A stretch of DNA of 64,000 nucleotides from Thinopyrum elongatum. Lineage: Eukaryota; Streptophyta; Magnoliopsida; Poales; Poaceae. Both the position numbers and the translations under genes were made by a program. The stretch spans positions 102,302,237 through 102,366,236 of the forward strand of contig CM022302.1 of NCBI GenBank assembly GCA_011799875.1. The letters are read 5' to 3'. The notes under the pieces are model-generated. The model searched no databases, was not told the DNA's origin, and saw only the letters and a program-made list of their open reading frames with translations. Every line of letters begins with the position of its first letter. Position 1 is the first letter of the stretch. Positions 44,494 through 54,990 of this stretch are shown here, one piece after another.

Positions 44494-44576
44494 GGAAGCA
44501 ACCAACAGTGGTTAGGTTAGGGTACGTCTTTCGGAATCGGGTATATCCCTCTCGACAGACGGCTTTGTTTTGTTTT

Positions 44577-44588
44577 ATTTATATATAG
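44577..44588 (-). promoter_or_regulatory. TATA box of the 43,825 gene
   Basis: TATATATAAATA on the minus strand lies about 85-95 bp upstream of the chosen ATG, next to a short GATA repeat. Confidence 0.6.
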
Positions 44589-44589
44589 A

Positions 44590-45191
44590 TAGATAGACAA
44601 GAGATCGCTACTTGCCCTCGTAGGAAGGGTGATGATCACGCCAGAATCCTGGCCTGCCTTGTGCGCCGATATACTACGGAGTAGTATAAGGTAACGAACC
44701 TTATTACAATCCTAAACATAATTATTCGAAAATGTTAATATCCCGAACGTCAGTTTTTTGAGTTCTTGTCCCGAACTGTCTCATCGCCGTCCATCGCGGC
44801 ATACGAATCTTAAAGCCAGTTGCAGTGCCACGTCAGATGTTGTCTCGTTCACTGTAGCATCACCCTTCCCGGACGCCCACTCCCCCCGCAGGCCCCCTTC
44901 TCTCTCTCCTCCGCTCCCACCAGCCGCGCTCGCAGTTTTCCCATTCCCCCCTCACTCTCACTCGCTCTTGGCTGGTCTGCGGCGACTCCGCGGCGGAAGG
45001 GTCACGGTCGTCTATTTCCGGTCGCCGGAAGTCGGCGCCATGTAGCCATCTACTCCGCCACACTGATATTTTCGTCTGCGCATGGTTTTGCCTACTCTCC
45101 CCCCTGTACTCCTCCACCTTTCGTTGTTAGGTTGTAGTGGTGAAACCCTTGATTTTGGGCGAGCGGCGACAATGGCGAGATGGCTAGCGTC
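44590..45191. other. Intergenic, partly GC-rich
   Basis: The block 44,870-45,010 is C/T-rich and gives overlapping frames on both strands with no family resemblance. I do not support a gene here. Confidence 0.4.
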
Positions 45192-45297
45192 TGTTAGGAT
45201 AATCATGACTTGACCGTGCATGCACATGATTGTGTGGATAAGCTAGCTATGTGTGCCTTGACAGACTCGTGCGCGTGCGTTTGTTAGATGCATGCAG
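45192..45297 (+). mobile_element. TRIM-like mini-retrotransposon, first piece of 5' LTR
   Basis: It starts TGTTAGGATAATCATGAC and matches the beginning of the 3' LTR at 63,081. It is interrupted by the CACTA at 45,298 and continues at 52,927-52,943 and 62,348. Confidence 0.75.
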
Positions 45298-45849
45298 CAC
45301 TAGTAGAAAACGACCCATTTATCCCGGTTCTAGAGGCCCTTCAGCCCCGGTTCTGGAACCGGGACTAAAGGGTCGGGAGTAAAGCCCAAAACCTTTAGTC
45401 CCGGTTCGCTTACGAACTGGAAAAGAAGGGGCTCCATGTGGCCGTTGCGGGGTGCCCAGGCAGGAAGACCTTTAGTCCCGGTTGGTAACATCAACCAGGA
45501 CCAAAAGGCTGCCACGCGTCAGCAGCTCGCAGGCGCTGGGTTTTTTATTTTTTTAAGGGGGGGGGGGTGTTATTAGGGGTTTTGGATGGTTTAATTAGGG
45601 GTTTCATATTGTGATAGCTATAGCTACTACATATAGAGAGAAGTGACCTCTCTTTCTCCGTGGTTGGTCGACGCTGGCTAGTACATATAGAGAGAACTCG
45701 ACGCTACTAAGCAAATGAAGGAACCATTAATTATTCAAGATCGTCATGAACATATACAGAGAGAAGTGACCTCTCTTTCTCCGAGATTGGTCGAACAACA
45801 AATTTTCATATTTCTATCCGATGCTACTACATATATACAATATAACATA

Positions 45850-46010
45850 CTTCCTCCGTTCCTAAATATTTGTCTTTCTAGATATTCCAACAAGTGACTA
45901 CATACGGAGCAAAATGAGTGAATCTACACTTTAAAATATGTCTACATACATCCGTATGTGGTAGTCCATTTGAAATATGTAGAAAGACAAATATTTAGGA
46001 ACGGAGGGAG
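45850..46010. mobile_element. Stowaway MITE, 161 bp
   Basis: The ends CTTCCTCCGTTCCTAAATAT and ATATTTAGGAACGGAGGGAG lie between TA dinucleotides (45,848-45,849 and 46,011-46,012). It is of the very common Thalos/Athos type in wheat. Confidence 0.9.
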
Positions 46011-46035
46011 TATTTTACAATCTCTGACATCATCT

Positions 46036-48110
46036 AACGATAGTCAGCTTCAATTTCCACATTGTATTCTCCGTCTTTATGTATGACGTGGTTAAGAAAG
46101 AATCCCGCCAATTCCTCTTGAATTGCTCGTATGCGATCATGTGGTAGAAGTTCATCCCGCATCTGCCACATCTAATTTAAAGAAGGGGGTCAATATATAT
46201 ATGAATACAATGAAACTCAGCCATATGAATGAAACTCAGCACAATTGATGGTAATAAAATAAAATTGTGAATATTATTGTTTACGTACTTCATATTGTCT
46301 GTCAGAGTAGCCCCGCTGAGAGGTCGCGCTGTGGATGAACTCGCAAACGTAGTATCCACATAAATGATTCCCGCCTTCCTGCCAACAAGCACTTTACGAG
46401 AATAGAGTCCAATCAAACTGATAATCAAGCATGATAAATGGTATTAATGAACTAGAATCAATGGGAGATGCGCGGAACTAGCTAGTACTACTTACTTTCG
46501 AGTGTGTAAATCGCAGCTCCCTCGGCAGTCCCGGAATGATTCCGGTGAACTCTTTCCATACCCTGCCAGACAAAGAAAATAATTTCTTGATATCCGGAAA
46601 TGAACAAAGTTGCCGATATGATATGATGCGCACCAATAAGCGGTAATGATCGATTGAACTTACTTCTGGAGCATTACAGTCATGTCCGCATACGTATTGG
46701 GATCTTTTCGTCTCGAGTCTAAGACAGTTACTACTCCCCGGTCAAGCTTAATCTCTAGCAGAATAAAGTGGAAGCTGCGCACGCATGCATAACTCATCAA
46801 TTACATTACTATAGCCTTGAGTAAGCGAAACCGAATATGCACAAGACAGTGACACTCACTTGAAATTGTAAGGAAAGAGTATTTTTCCTTTGTTTTGATT
46901 TCGAAGCAACGATTGTAGCAAGTTGTCCTCGGTATCTTCAACTCTGTTTTTAACCGACCATTCATTTATGGTATTTGGGTTAATGAACCCAATGTCATAG
47001 ATTTGTGCTTTTTTGCATTCGACGATCTTCGATCTGCATAATATAGTGAGAATAATTATATATACATGCAATGAAAGAGCTGAGCAATAGAGACTTAATT
47101 ACAGAAGTAATACTTACAGACAGTAACAAGTCATGAGTTGTTTTTCGAGGGCGTCTTGATTGAATAACTGGAATAACTCCACAAATTCAACAGGCAACAC
47201 CTCAGTTCCAACGAGGTCGTGCTCCTCTTTAATTGCCACCATCAAACTATTTTTCCCAGACTTCCTGTAGGTATCCATGTACCATTCATGCAATCTTCGC
47301 ATCATCGTTGTTAGAGGAGGATGATCAGGTTTGACGAGAGGCTTCCCGTGCTCGTATCTGAAGATATCTACTACCTCTAACATTTCAAATTGTACATCAT
47401 CGGCCAGGTAATCAGCAGGATTGGTACCGGGCACTAGCCTCGGATGATTAGCGACGATATCGCTAGACACCTTGAGCGGGGGGCACGATTGCTTCGCCTG
47501 TTCGCCGAGGTGGGGAATTGTTTTCCCACTTCTTCATTTTGCTTCTCTTGCAGCACTGCAAGTACTTCCCGACCGCTCCGCTTCCTTATATGTCCTTTCA
47601 ATAATGCGCTCATAGTTGGATTGCGGCGGAGACGGTGGTGGTCGCTTAAGGGCACGCAGAGTGCGCTTCACTTTCACCTGATCTATTGTTTCCTTAGGAG
47701 GTGGAGATTTCCGTGCAAAATGGGCCTCCACTTCGGTAGCACTGATTTTCGCGTCTTCCTCGTCGGTCCTCTCATATGATAACTTTTCCAGAGGCTTGAG
47801 GCTTGGACCGTATTTGAAATTCTTCCCGCCTCTTGTACTGCTAGCCGCCGGAGCGGCGTTGTCTCTCTTCCGCCGTTGCTGATACGGCGGAGTCCGGTGA
47901 CATGCCGGAGGAGGCGGAGTGCTCCGACGCGCCGGAGGAGGCGGAGTGCCCTCACGTGCCGGAGGAGGCGGAGGAGGAGGCGGAGTGCCCTGATCACTCG
48001 CCGGAGGAGGAGGCGGAGGAGGAGGCGGAGTGCCCTGATCACTCGCCGGAGGAGGAGGCGGAGTGCCCTGACTCGCCGGAGGAGGAGGAGGAGGAGGCGT
48101 CCAGTTTGGT
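46036..48110 (-). pseudogene. CACTA-encoded Ulp1/C48 protease-like protein with Pro-rich N-terminus
   Basis: Pieces in minus-strand order are: a Pro-rich repeat (GTPPPPPPP type, about 47,900-48,110); KNFKYGPSLKPLEKLSYERT and EAHFARKSPPPKE; SSDIVANHPRLVPGT; DIFRYEHGKPLVKPDHPP; LFQLFNQDALEKQ; then short exons split by introns with clear GT and AG ends. The later exons hold the cysteine-protease signatures: His in FHFILLEI (about 46,775), Asp in VTVLDSRR (about 46,730), and Gln and Cys in QEGGNHLCGYYVCEF (about 46,340-46,380). The last is MWQMRDELLPHDRIRA, ending near 46,040. So the catalytic triad residues are all present, but frameshifts near 47,520-47,560 break the front. These proteins accompany TNP2 in Triticeae CACTA elements; their role in transposition is not established. 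Confidence 0.7.
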
Positions 48111-49426
48111 TACTGAGAGCAGGCCAATCATTGATGGTTACAAACAGCAATGCATGTAGGTCAAATTCTTGCTCGTCGTGCTCATCCCACACACGTACAC
48201 CTTTTCCATTCCACAGCTGTAAAAGTTCTTCAACTAATGGCCTTAGGTACACATCAATGTTGCTGCCGGGTTGCTTAGGGCCTTGGATGAGCACTAGCAT
48301 CATAATGAACTTCCGCTTCATGCACAGCCAAGGAGGAAGGTTATATATACATAGAGTCACGGGCCAAGTGCTATGATTGCTGCTCTACTCCCCAAAAGGA
48401 TTAATGCCATCCGCGCTTAAACCAAACCATACGTTCCTTGCGTCACCTGCAAAGTCCCCCACTTTCTCTCGATTTTTCTCCACTGCGACCCGTCAGCGGG
48501 TGCTCTCAACTTCCCGTCTTTCTTACGGTCCTCTTTGTGCCATCGCATCAACTTGGCATGCTCTTTGTTTCTGAACAGACGTTTCAACCGTGGTATTATA
48601 GGAGCATACCACATCACCTTGGCAGGAACCCTCTTCCTGGGGCGCTCGCCGTCAACTTCACCACAGGGTCATCTCGTCTGATCTTATACCGCAATGCACC
48701 GCATACCGCGCATGCGTTCAAATCTTCATACGCACCGCGGTAGAGGATGCAGTCATTAGGGCATGCATGTATCTTCTGCACCTCCAATCCTAAAGGGCAT
48801 ATAATCTTCTTTGCTCCGTACGTACTGTCGGGTAATTCGTTATCCTTTGGAAACTTCTTCTTCAATATTTTCAGTAGCTTCTCAAATCCGTTGTCAGATA
48901 CACCATTGTCTGCCTTCCATTGCAGCAATTCCAGTGTGGTACCGAGCTTTGTGTTTCCATCTTCACAATTGGGGTACAACCCTTTTTTGTGATCCTCTAA
49001 CATGCAATCGAACTTCAACTTCTTCTTTTCACTTTCGCATTGTCTCTTTGCATCAACAATGACCCGGCGAAGATCATCATCAGGCACATCGTCTGGTTCC
49101 TCTTGATCTTCAGCTTCCCCCGTTGCAGCATCACCGTATTCAGGGGGCACATAGTTGTCATCATCCTCTTCTTCTTCGTTGTCTTTCATCATAACCCCTC
49201 TTTCTCCGTGCTTGGTCCAAACATTATAGTGTGGCATGAAACCCTTCTCAAGAAGGTGAATGTGAAGGGTTTTTGCATTAGAGTAAGACTTCGTATTCTC
49301 ACAGATAGGGCATGGACAACACATAAAACCATTCTGCTTGTTTGCCTCAGCCACTTCGAGAAAATTATGCACGCCCTTAATGTACTCGGAGGTGCGTCTG
49401 TCACCGTACATCCATTGCCGGTTCAT
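48110..49426 (-). pseudogene. CACTA transposase TNP2, N-terminal part, truncated
   Basis: ATG at 49,426 follows a splice acceptor (ACGCAG). Residues 1-75 carry the transposase-associated domain (MNRQWMYGDRRTSEYIKGVH, FMCCPCPICEN with paired Cys, a HLLEKGFMPHY segment). An acidic linker follows, and then the beginning of TNP2 proper (PLGLEVQKIHACPNDCILYR, CAVCGALRY). It continues as WYAPIIPRLKRLFRNKEHAK and LMRWH, then frameshifts near 48,440 at a G run, meets TAG at 48,385 (family residue Gln), and proceeds through YNLPPWLCMKRKFIMM to NDWPALSN. There an internal deletion joins it to the Pro-rich segment of the downstream gene. The catalytic core beyond this point is missing, so it cannot be an active transposase. 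Confidence 0.8.
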
Positions 49427-49623
49427 CTGCGTGCATTATATATAATTAAGTGTGGCAAAAACCATTACAGAACATCATGAACAGAGAAGTGACCAAATTA
49501 ATAGAAGTTCATCATCACATTAAAACCAAAGTACAGTAGTGATCAAATGTTATTACTGAAAAAAATAAATACATAAAGTTCATACATAGTTCTCATTGAA
49601 CAACATATAGCTCTCTAGAGCAT

Positions 49624-50067
49624 CTAATTAAACCATTTCAATGCAACAACAAATGCGATCATAATTGCAACTAAGGTAACAATTGATCCAACGGCATAAT
49701 GATACCAAGCCTCAGTATGAATGGCATATTTTTTTATCTTTCTAATCTTCAAGCGTATTTTATCCATCTTGATCTTGTGATGATCGACGATATCCGCAAC
49801 ATGCAACTCCAATGCCATCTTCTCCTCCTCAATTCTTTTCAATTTTTTCTTCAAGTAATCGTTTTCTTCTTCAACTAAATTTAACCTCTCGACAAGAGGG
49901 TCGGTTGGAATTTCTGGTTCACATACCTCCTAGATAAAACATCTATGTCACGTTGGTGGCATAATTGTCATAAACACTAAATGAAACAAATAGTTATAAA
50001 AGTTAATATATACCACATCCGAATCATAGACAGGACGAGGGCCGACGGGGGCGGATACCAAAACCAT
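49624..50067 (-). CDS. CACTA-encoded small coiled-coil protein with C-terminal membrane anchor
   Basis: Exon 1 (50,067-50,014) encodes MVLVSAPVGPRPVYDSD and ends at a donor GTATAT. Exon 2 begins near 49,930 after TTTATCTAG and encodes PEIPTDPLVERLNLVEEEND, then a Lys/Glu coiled coil (KKKLKRIEEEKMALELHV) and a basic stretch. It ends in a single hydrophobic helix VGSIVTLVAIMIAFVVAL followed by KWFN and the stop. That is the layout of a tail-anchored membrane protein. The simplest splice does not keep the frame, so either the true junction differs by a base or there is a small indel. I have seen this small protein encoded beside TNP2 in wheat CACTA elements; its function is unknown. Confidence 0.55.
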
Positions 50068-50443
50068 CGCACTATATAATAACAAACAATAATAAAAGTA
50101 AGAAAATTATACAAGTATCAATCTAAATCATACAAGTAAGAATTTTTTTCTTTTAGAAAGAAGATAAGAACAAGAGGCTCACCATGGTGGTGCCGGCGAC
50201 GAGATCGGCGTGGGCGATCGACAGCGGTGAGGACGGGGACGGGATAGGACGGACCGCCAAACCTAGACAAATCTTGAGGAAAATGGAGTTTGAATAAGGA
50301 GCTTCGAGAGGAGAAAGCTTAAGTGTGGCTCGGGCATTTCATCGAACACCTCAGGTGCATAGGAGGTGAGCTAGAGCACCACAAAGCTCTCCCACGGCCG
50401 GCCAAAAAAACAGAGCAGTGCACTGCTCTGCTCGCGGGTAGGG

Positions 50444-50455
50444 GGTATATATAGG
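50444..50455 (-). promoter_or_regulatory. TATA box for the CACTA minus-strand genes
   Basis: TATATATACCCCC on the minus strand lies about 380 bp upstream of the small membrane-protein ATG. A perfect 20-bp palindrome, CAGAGCAGTGCACTGCTCTG (50,411-50,430), lies about 20-35 bp downstream, where transcription should start. A leader exon may end near 50,187 at a donor GTGAGC. Confidence 0.5.
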
Positions 50456-50460
50456 CCTCT

Positions 50461-50540
50461 CTTTAGTCCCGGTTGGTGGCTAAAACCGGTACTAAAGGAA
50501 CACATTTGGTCCTGGTTCCAGCCACCAACCGGGACTAAAG
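50461..50540. repeat. Perfect hairpin with 21-bp stem in CACTA subterminal region
   Basis: CTTTAGTCCCGGTTGGTGGC (50,461-50,480, plus T) is exactly complementary to 50,520-50,540, with a loop of about 38 nt. RNA from this site would form a precursor-like stem-loop. Confidence 0.8.
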
Positions 50541-50680
50541 GTTGTGGACCAGGACCGAGGCCCATTGGTCCCGGTTCGGGTCTAGAAAAGGGACAAAAGG
50601 GGTCAGACGAACCGGGAGCAATGGCCCCTGAGGCCCGGCCGGCCCCTTGGCCTCACGAACCGGGACTGATGCCCCCTTTG

Positions 50681-52845
50681 TGTAGGGTAACGCAGCAGAA
50701 AACAAAAATTTTCCGACCTACGCACCAGCCCAGGACCACTATGGAGACTGCATACAAGGTTTGATCATTTTCGTTACCGACTCGTAGCGCAGCGGAAGTA
50801 GAGTCGATGACGATCGTCGGTGCAGATCCCCGCAGCTAGGATTTACAACCTCCCAACCGCGAGGATGTACTCCCTCATCCGCCACTCGGACAGCCCTCCG
50901 GGAGGCGGTCGGACAGTCCCCCGGACGGTGTCGTGGACAGCCCTTCGGGAGGACTCACAGAACTCGGACCGTCACTCGGACAGCCCTTCGGGAGGACACT
51001 CGAACAGCCCCTCGGGCAAAAGGACGAAACTACGACCTCTGTACGGGGTTGCACACATACGGTGCCATCTATCCGGCAGGGCTTCGCCGTCCAGAACTAG
51101 TTCCCACCGGAACCCAGACAGCCTTTCGGCACTACGAAACTATTTCGTGGGAGGGAGAGAGAATGCCAGATCATGCATGGCTTGTGTGAGAGAGTTGGAG
51201 TGGAGTTGGAGAGCACCTCTCCTCCTCCTTATATAGTGGTGGAAGGGGTGGAGGGGGCTGAAAATTCAGCCCACTAAACATGGGGAAAACATGTTCCCAC
51301 AAAACAAGGAGAACATGTTCCCACCAAACAAGGGAAAAACATGTTCCCTTGTCCATGGTGTTCCCCCATGGGGCCCCACCTTCCTCCCAACACTCTCCAC
51401 CATTTGTGGGGGCTGCCCCCCACCATGGGGGGCCCCCCCAACATCTTTGTCCAGCCACAAGGGGCTGCCCCCTCAAGGGGAGCGCCCCCAAAACAGCCCC
51501 CACGCATCGTGGGATCTTGTCCCCTCACGCTGGGACAAGATGTTTTCCGCGACAATTACTTCTGAAAATTCCGGAAGGTCCCAGAACATTTCCGACACCC
51601 TCTAAAATTATCTGGACACGCTCTGGAACATTTCCAGTATGGTGGTTTAATTTAAAACCATCTTTGTTTACCCGGTAAACAACTCCGGCAGCTCCGAAAC
51701 ATTTTTTCGGTTTTTTCTCCAGAAAAATTCCAGAAATTACCAGACCAATCTGGCAACCTCCAAAACATTCCCGGTGCTTGCCGAAACCTTTTTGGATCAA
51801 TGGTTTTATCCGAAACAACTTTTCGGTTTTACCGAAACTTTTTCAGTGTTCTCTCTCCGGAACTCTTCCGTTGTCTCCGAAACTTTTTCGGTGATTTTCT
51901 CTCAGACTCCCTGTCTAGTATTCAGCAGATAGATGACCCTTAAGCGTGTGACCCTATAGGTTCGGTGAAGTATAGACATGACACGGAACACCTTCCCATC
52001 AATGATCAACATCGGAGCCGTGGACACCCATATTGACCCCTATACCCACACGAATGAATATTCGAGTGAACCTCCAGTTGCCGTGTGCTATTCCTGTTGC
52101 TTCACGATATGTTACAAATACCCGAGGTTAGACATGTAGGCATTTCCGTGGATCAACAACTTATCCACTATGCCAGTTACCTCGTTACCGGTATTGTTCT
52201 CTTTTCTCGTTACCGTGTTCCGGCATCCCTGTGATCAAATCACAAAGTGTCTGGCCAGACGATGATGGATACCGTAACACCGAGAGGGCCCAGAGATATC
52301 TCTCCATCGTCGGAGGAGAAAATCCCAATCTTGAGCTATCAAGTTACTTGACACACTTTTCCATGAACCCGTAAGCCGCCGTAATAGCCACCCATTTACG
52401 GATGACGTTTAACAAACCCCAAAGTTCATGAAGCAAGCATGAAGAAACTCGATACTCTCATGGTCTAAGGAATCATGCAAACGTTAACCATCTCTGTGTT
52501 ATTAACCATTAACTCATGACGAATGTATCTCATAGCATAACATCAATTCGGGTCGATTCAACACAAATGTCATTCCTGACATTGTGCCCTCAAAGTTGCT
52601 GGCATAGACATGCCCATGATTGGGAAAACATAATCATCATGCAACACTTGAGCTAGTCTTAGAGGCACGACTAGGAATACATTTTACTGTTTATTATACC
52701 ACACGGGCACATGGGTTTTCCCCAGAGCCTTTATGGATATACGGGCTCGGGAACCATAGCAGTTATAGCATGGAATATAAACTTAATTATGAACAGGGAG
52801 ATAATTAATAACATTTATTATTGCCTCTAGGGCATATCTCCTACA
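50681..52845 (-). mobile_element. Solo Copia LTR, 2,165 bp
   Basis: On the minus strand it runs TGTAGGAGATATGCCC to GTTACCCTACA, flanked by CTTTG on both sides (50,676-50,680 and 52,846-52,850). It belongs to the same family as the LTRs of the full element at 52,944, but is inverted relative to it and more diverged. An LTR TATA box (TATATAA) lies near 51,229-51,235 on the minus strand. Confidence 0.9.
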
Positions 52846-52943
52846 CTTTGGTCCCGGTTCGTGACTGAACCGGGATTAATGCCCTTACCCAGGCCTCAAC
52901 CAAAGCCCTGTTTTCTACTAGTGCAGGTTGTTAGCTAGCTAGC

Positions 52944-54975
52944 TGTAGGAGATATGCCCTAGAGGCAATAATAAATGTTATTATTTATCTCCTTGCTCAT
53001 AATTATGTTTATGTTCCATGCTATAACTGCTGTGGTTCCCGAGCCCATATATCCATAAAGGCTCTGGGGAAAACCCATGTGCACGTGTGGAATAATAAAC
53101 GGTAAAATGTATTCCTAGTCATGCCTCTAAGACTAGCTCAAGTGTTGCATGATGATTATGTTTTCCCAATCATGGGCATGTCTATGCCAGCAATTTTGAG
53201 GGCACAATGTTACAAGAACATTTGTGTTGAATCGACCCGAATTGATGTTATGCTATGAGATACATTCTTCATAAGTTTATGGTTAATAACACAGAGATGG
53301 TTAACGTTTGCATAATTCCTCAGACCATGAGAGTATCGAGTTTCTTCATGCTTGATTCATGAACTTTGGGGTTTGTTAAACGTCATCCGTAACTGGATGG
53401 ATATTACGGCGGCTTACGGGTTCATGGAAAAGTGTGTCAAGTAACTTGATAGCTCAAGATTGGGATTTGCTCCTCCGGCGATGGAGAGATATCTCTGGGC
53501 CCTCTCGGTGTTACGGTATCCATCATCGTCTGGCCAGACACTTTGTGATTTGATCACGGGGATGCCGGAACACGGTAACGAGAAAAGAGAACAATACCGG
53601 TAACGAGGTAACTAGCATAGTGGACAAGTTGTTGATCCACGGGAATGCCAACATGTCTCACCTCGGGTATTTGTAACATATCACGAAGCAACAGGAATAG
53701 CACACGGCAACTGGAGGTTCACTCGAATATTCATTCGTGTCGGTATAGGGGTCAAAATGGGTGTCCACGGCTCCGATGTTGATCATTGATCGGAAGGGGT
53801 TCCATGTCATGTCTATACTTCACCGAACCTATAGGGTCACACGCTTAAGGGTCATCTATCTGCTGAATACTAGACAGGGAGTCTGAGAGAAAATCACCGA
53901 AAAAGTTTCGGACACCGAAAAAGTTTCGGACAGCGGAAAAGTTCCGCAGAGAGATGTCACCGGATGAGTTCCGGTGATACTGAAAAGTTGTTTCAGAGGA
54001 TACCATAAAGTCAAATTGGTTTCGTCACATGCCCGATAATTCTTAGAGGGTGCCAGAATCATTCTGGAAACTTTTGGGAATTTTCTGGAAGAAAAACCGG
54101 AAATGTTCCGGAGCTGCCGGAACCACTTCAGATGCTTTTCGCAGATGAAAATCACTAATCTGGAATTGTTCCAGAACGCGTTGAAAATTATTTTAGTGGG
54201 TACTGGAAATGTTCTAAGCCCACATAAATATTTTCGGTTCGAACGGACGCTGAAAAATGTCGTCGTGAATAGTGAAAGTGCTTTTTGGGTGGCTTCTTGG
54301 AGAAGCCACCTTGAGGGTCCTTTAGTATTTTTCCCCTTGGCTTCTTGGAGAAGCCACCCTTGGGCTTGGCCTATAAATAGGGGTGGAGGGGGCTGCCTAA
54401 AGACACACATCCCTTCTCACATACAAGTGCCATGCAATGATCTGGCTTCTCTCTCCCTCCCACAAAAAGAGTTTCGTAGAGCCGAAAGGCTGTCTGGGTT
54501 CCGGTGGGAACTAGTTCTGGACGGCGAAGCCCTGCCGGATAGATGACACCGTATGTGTGCAACTCTGTAGAGAGGTCGTAGTTTAGGTCTTAGTGCCCGA
54601 GGGGCTGTTCGTGAGTGCCTCCCGAAGGGCTGTCCAAGTGACGGTCCGAGTTCTGTGAGTCCTCCCGAAGGGCTGTCCGAGTGACCGTTCGAGTTTCGAA
54701 GGTCCTCCCGAAGGGCTGTCCGCGACACCGTCCGGGGGACTGTTCGACCGCCTCCCAGAGGGCTGTCCGAAGGGAAGACGAGGGTATACATCCTCGCGGT
54801 TGGGAGGTTGTAAATCCTAGCTGCGGGGATCTGCACCACCGATCGTCATCGACTCTACTTCCGCTGCGCTACGAGTCGGTAACGAAACTGATCAAACCTT
54901 GTATGCAGTCTCCATAGTGGTCCTGGGCTGGTGCGTAGGTCGGAAAATGTTTGTTTTCTGGTGCGTTACCCTACA
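52944..54975 (+). repeat. Copia 5' LTR
   Basis: It begins TGTAGGAGATATGCCC and ends ACCCTACA. U3 carries a run of small palindromes (53,897-54,180) and the promoter TATAAATA at 54,372-54,379. The downstream part contains tandem units of about 36 bp with CTCCCGAAGGGCTGTCCG (54,610-54,780). Confidence 0.9.
54372..54379 (+). promoter_or_regulatory. TATA box of the Copia LTR
   Basis: CTATAAATAGGGG is a strong plant TATA context. The same site is at 61,740-61,747 in the 3' LTR. Confidence 0.7.
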
Positions 54976-54990
54976 GTGGCATCATGAGCC
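54962..54990 (+). promoter_or_regulatory. LTR end and primer-binding site of the Copia element
   Basis: The LTR ends CCCTACA at 54,975 and is followed at 54,977 by TGGCATCATGAGCC, close to the initiator-Met tRNA complement TGGTATCATGAGC seen at 62,796. Confidence 0.65.

Larger units (their letters stand above)
45298..52923. mobile_element. 7.6-kb CACTA element with decayed genes
   Basis: The inverted ends are CACTAGTAGAAAAC (14 bp), and the target duplication is CAG (45,295-45,297 and 52,924-52,926). Subterminal regions carry many copies of CCTTTAGTCCCGGTT in both orientations (45,330-45,500 and 50,460-50,660). The genes are on the minus strand: a small membrane protein, the N-terminal part of TNP2, and a C48-protease-like protein, all with lesions. 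A segment containing CATATA-x-AGAGAGAAGTGACC is repeated at 45,628-45,660 and 45,750-45,782. A Stowaway MITE (45,850-46,010) and a solo Copia LTR (50,681-52,845) are nested inside. Confidence 0.9.

Noticed and set aside
47876..48376. Arg-rich and Glu-rich plus-strand frames opposite the CACTA genes
   Set aside because: They are antisense shadows of the Pro-rich repeat of the C48-like gene.
53856..54410. 184-residue frame in the Copia LTR, repeated at 61,224-61,778
   Set aside because: It is open in both LTR copies only because the LTRs are nearly identical. It lies across U3 palindromes and the TATA box and has no family resemblance.
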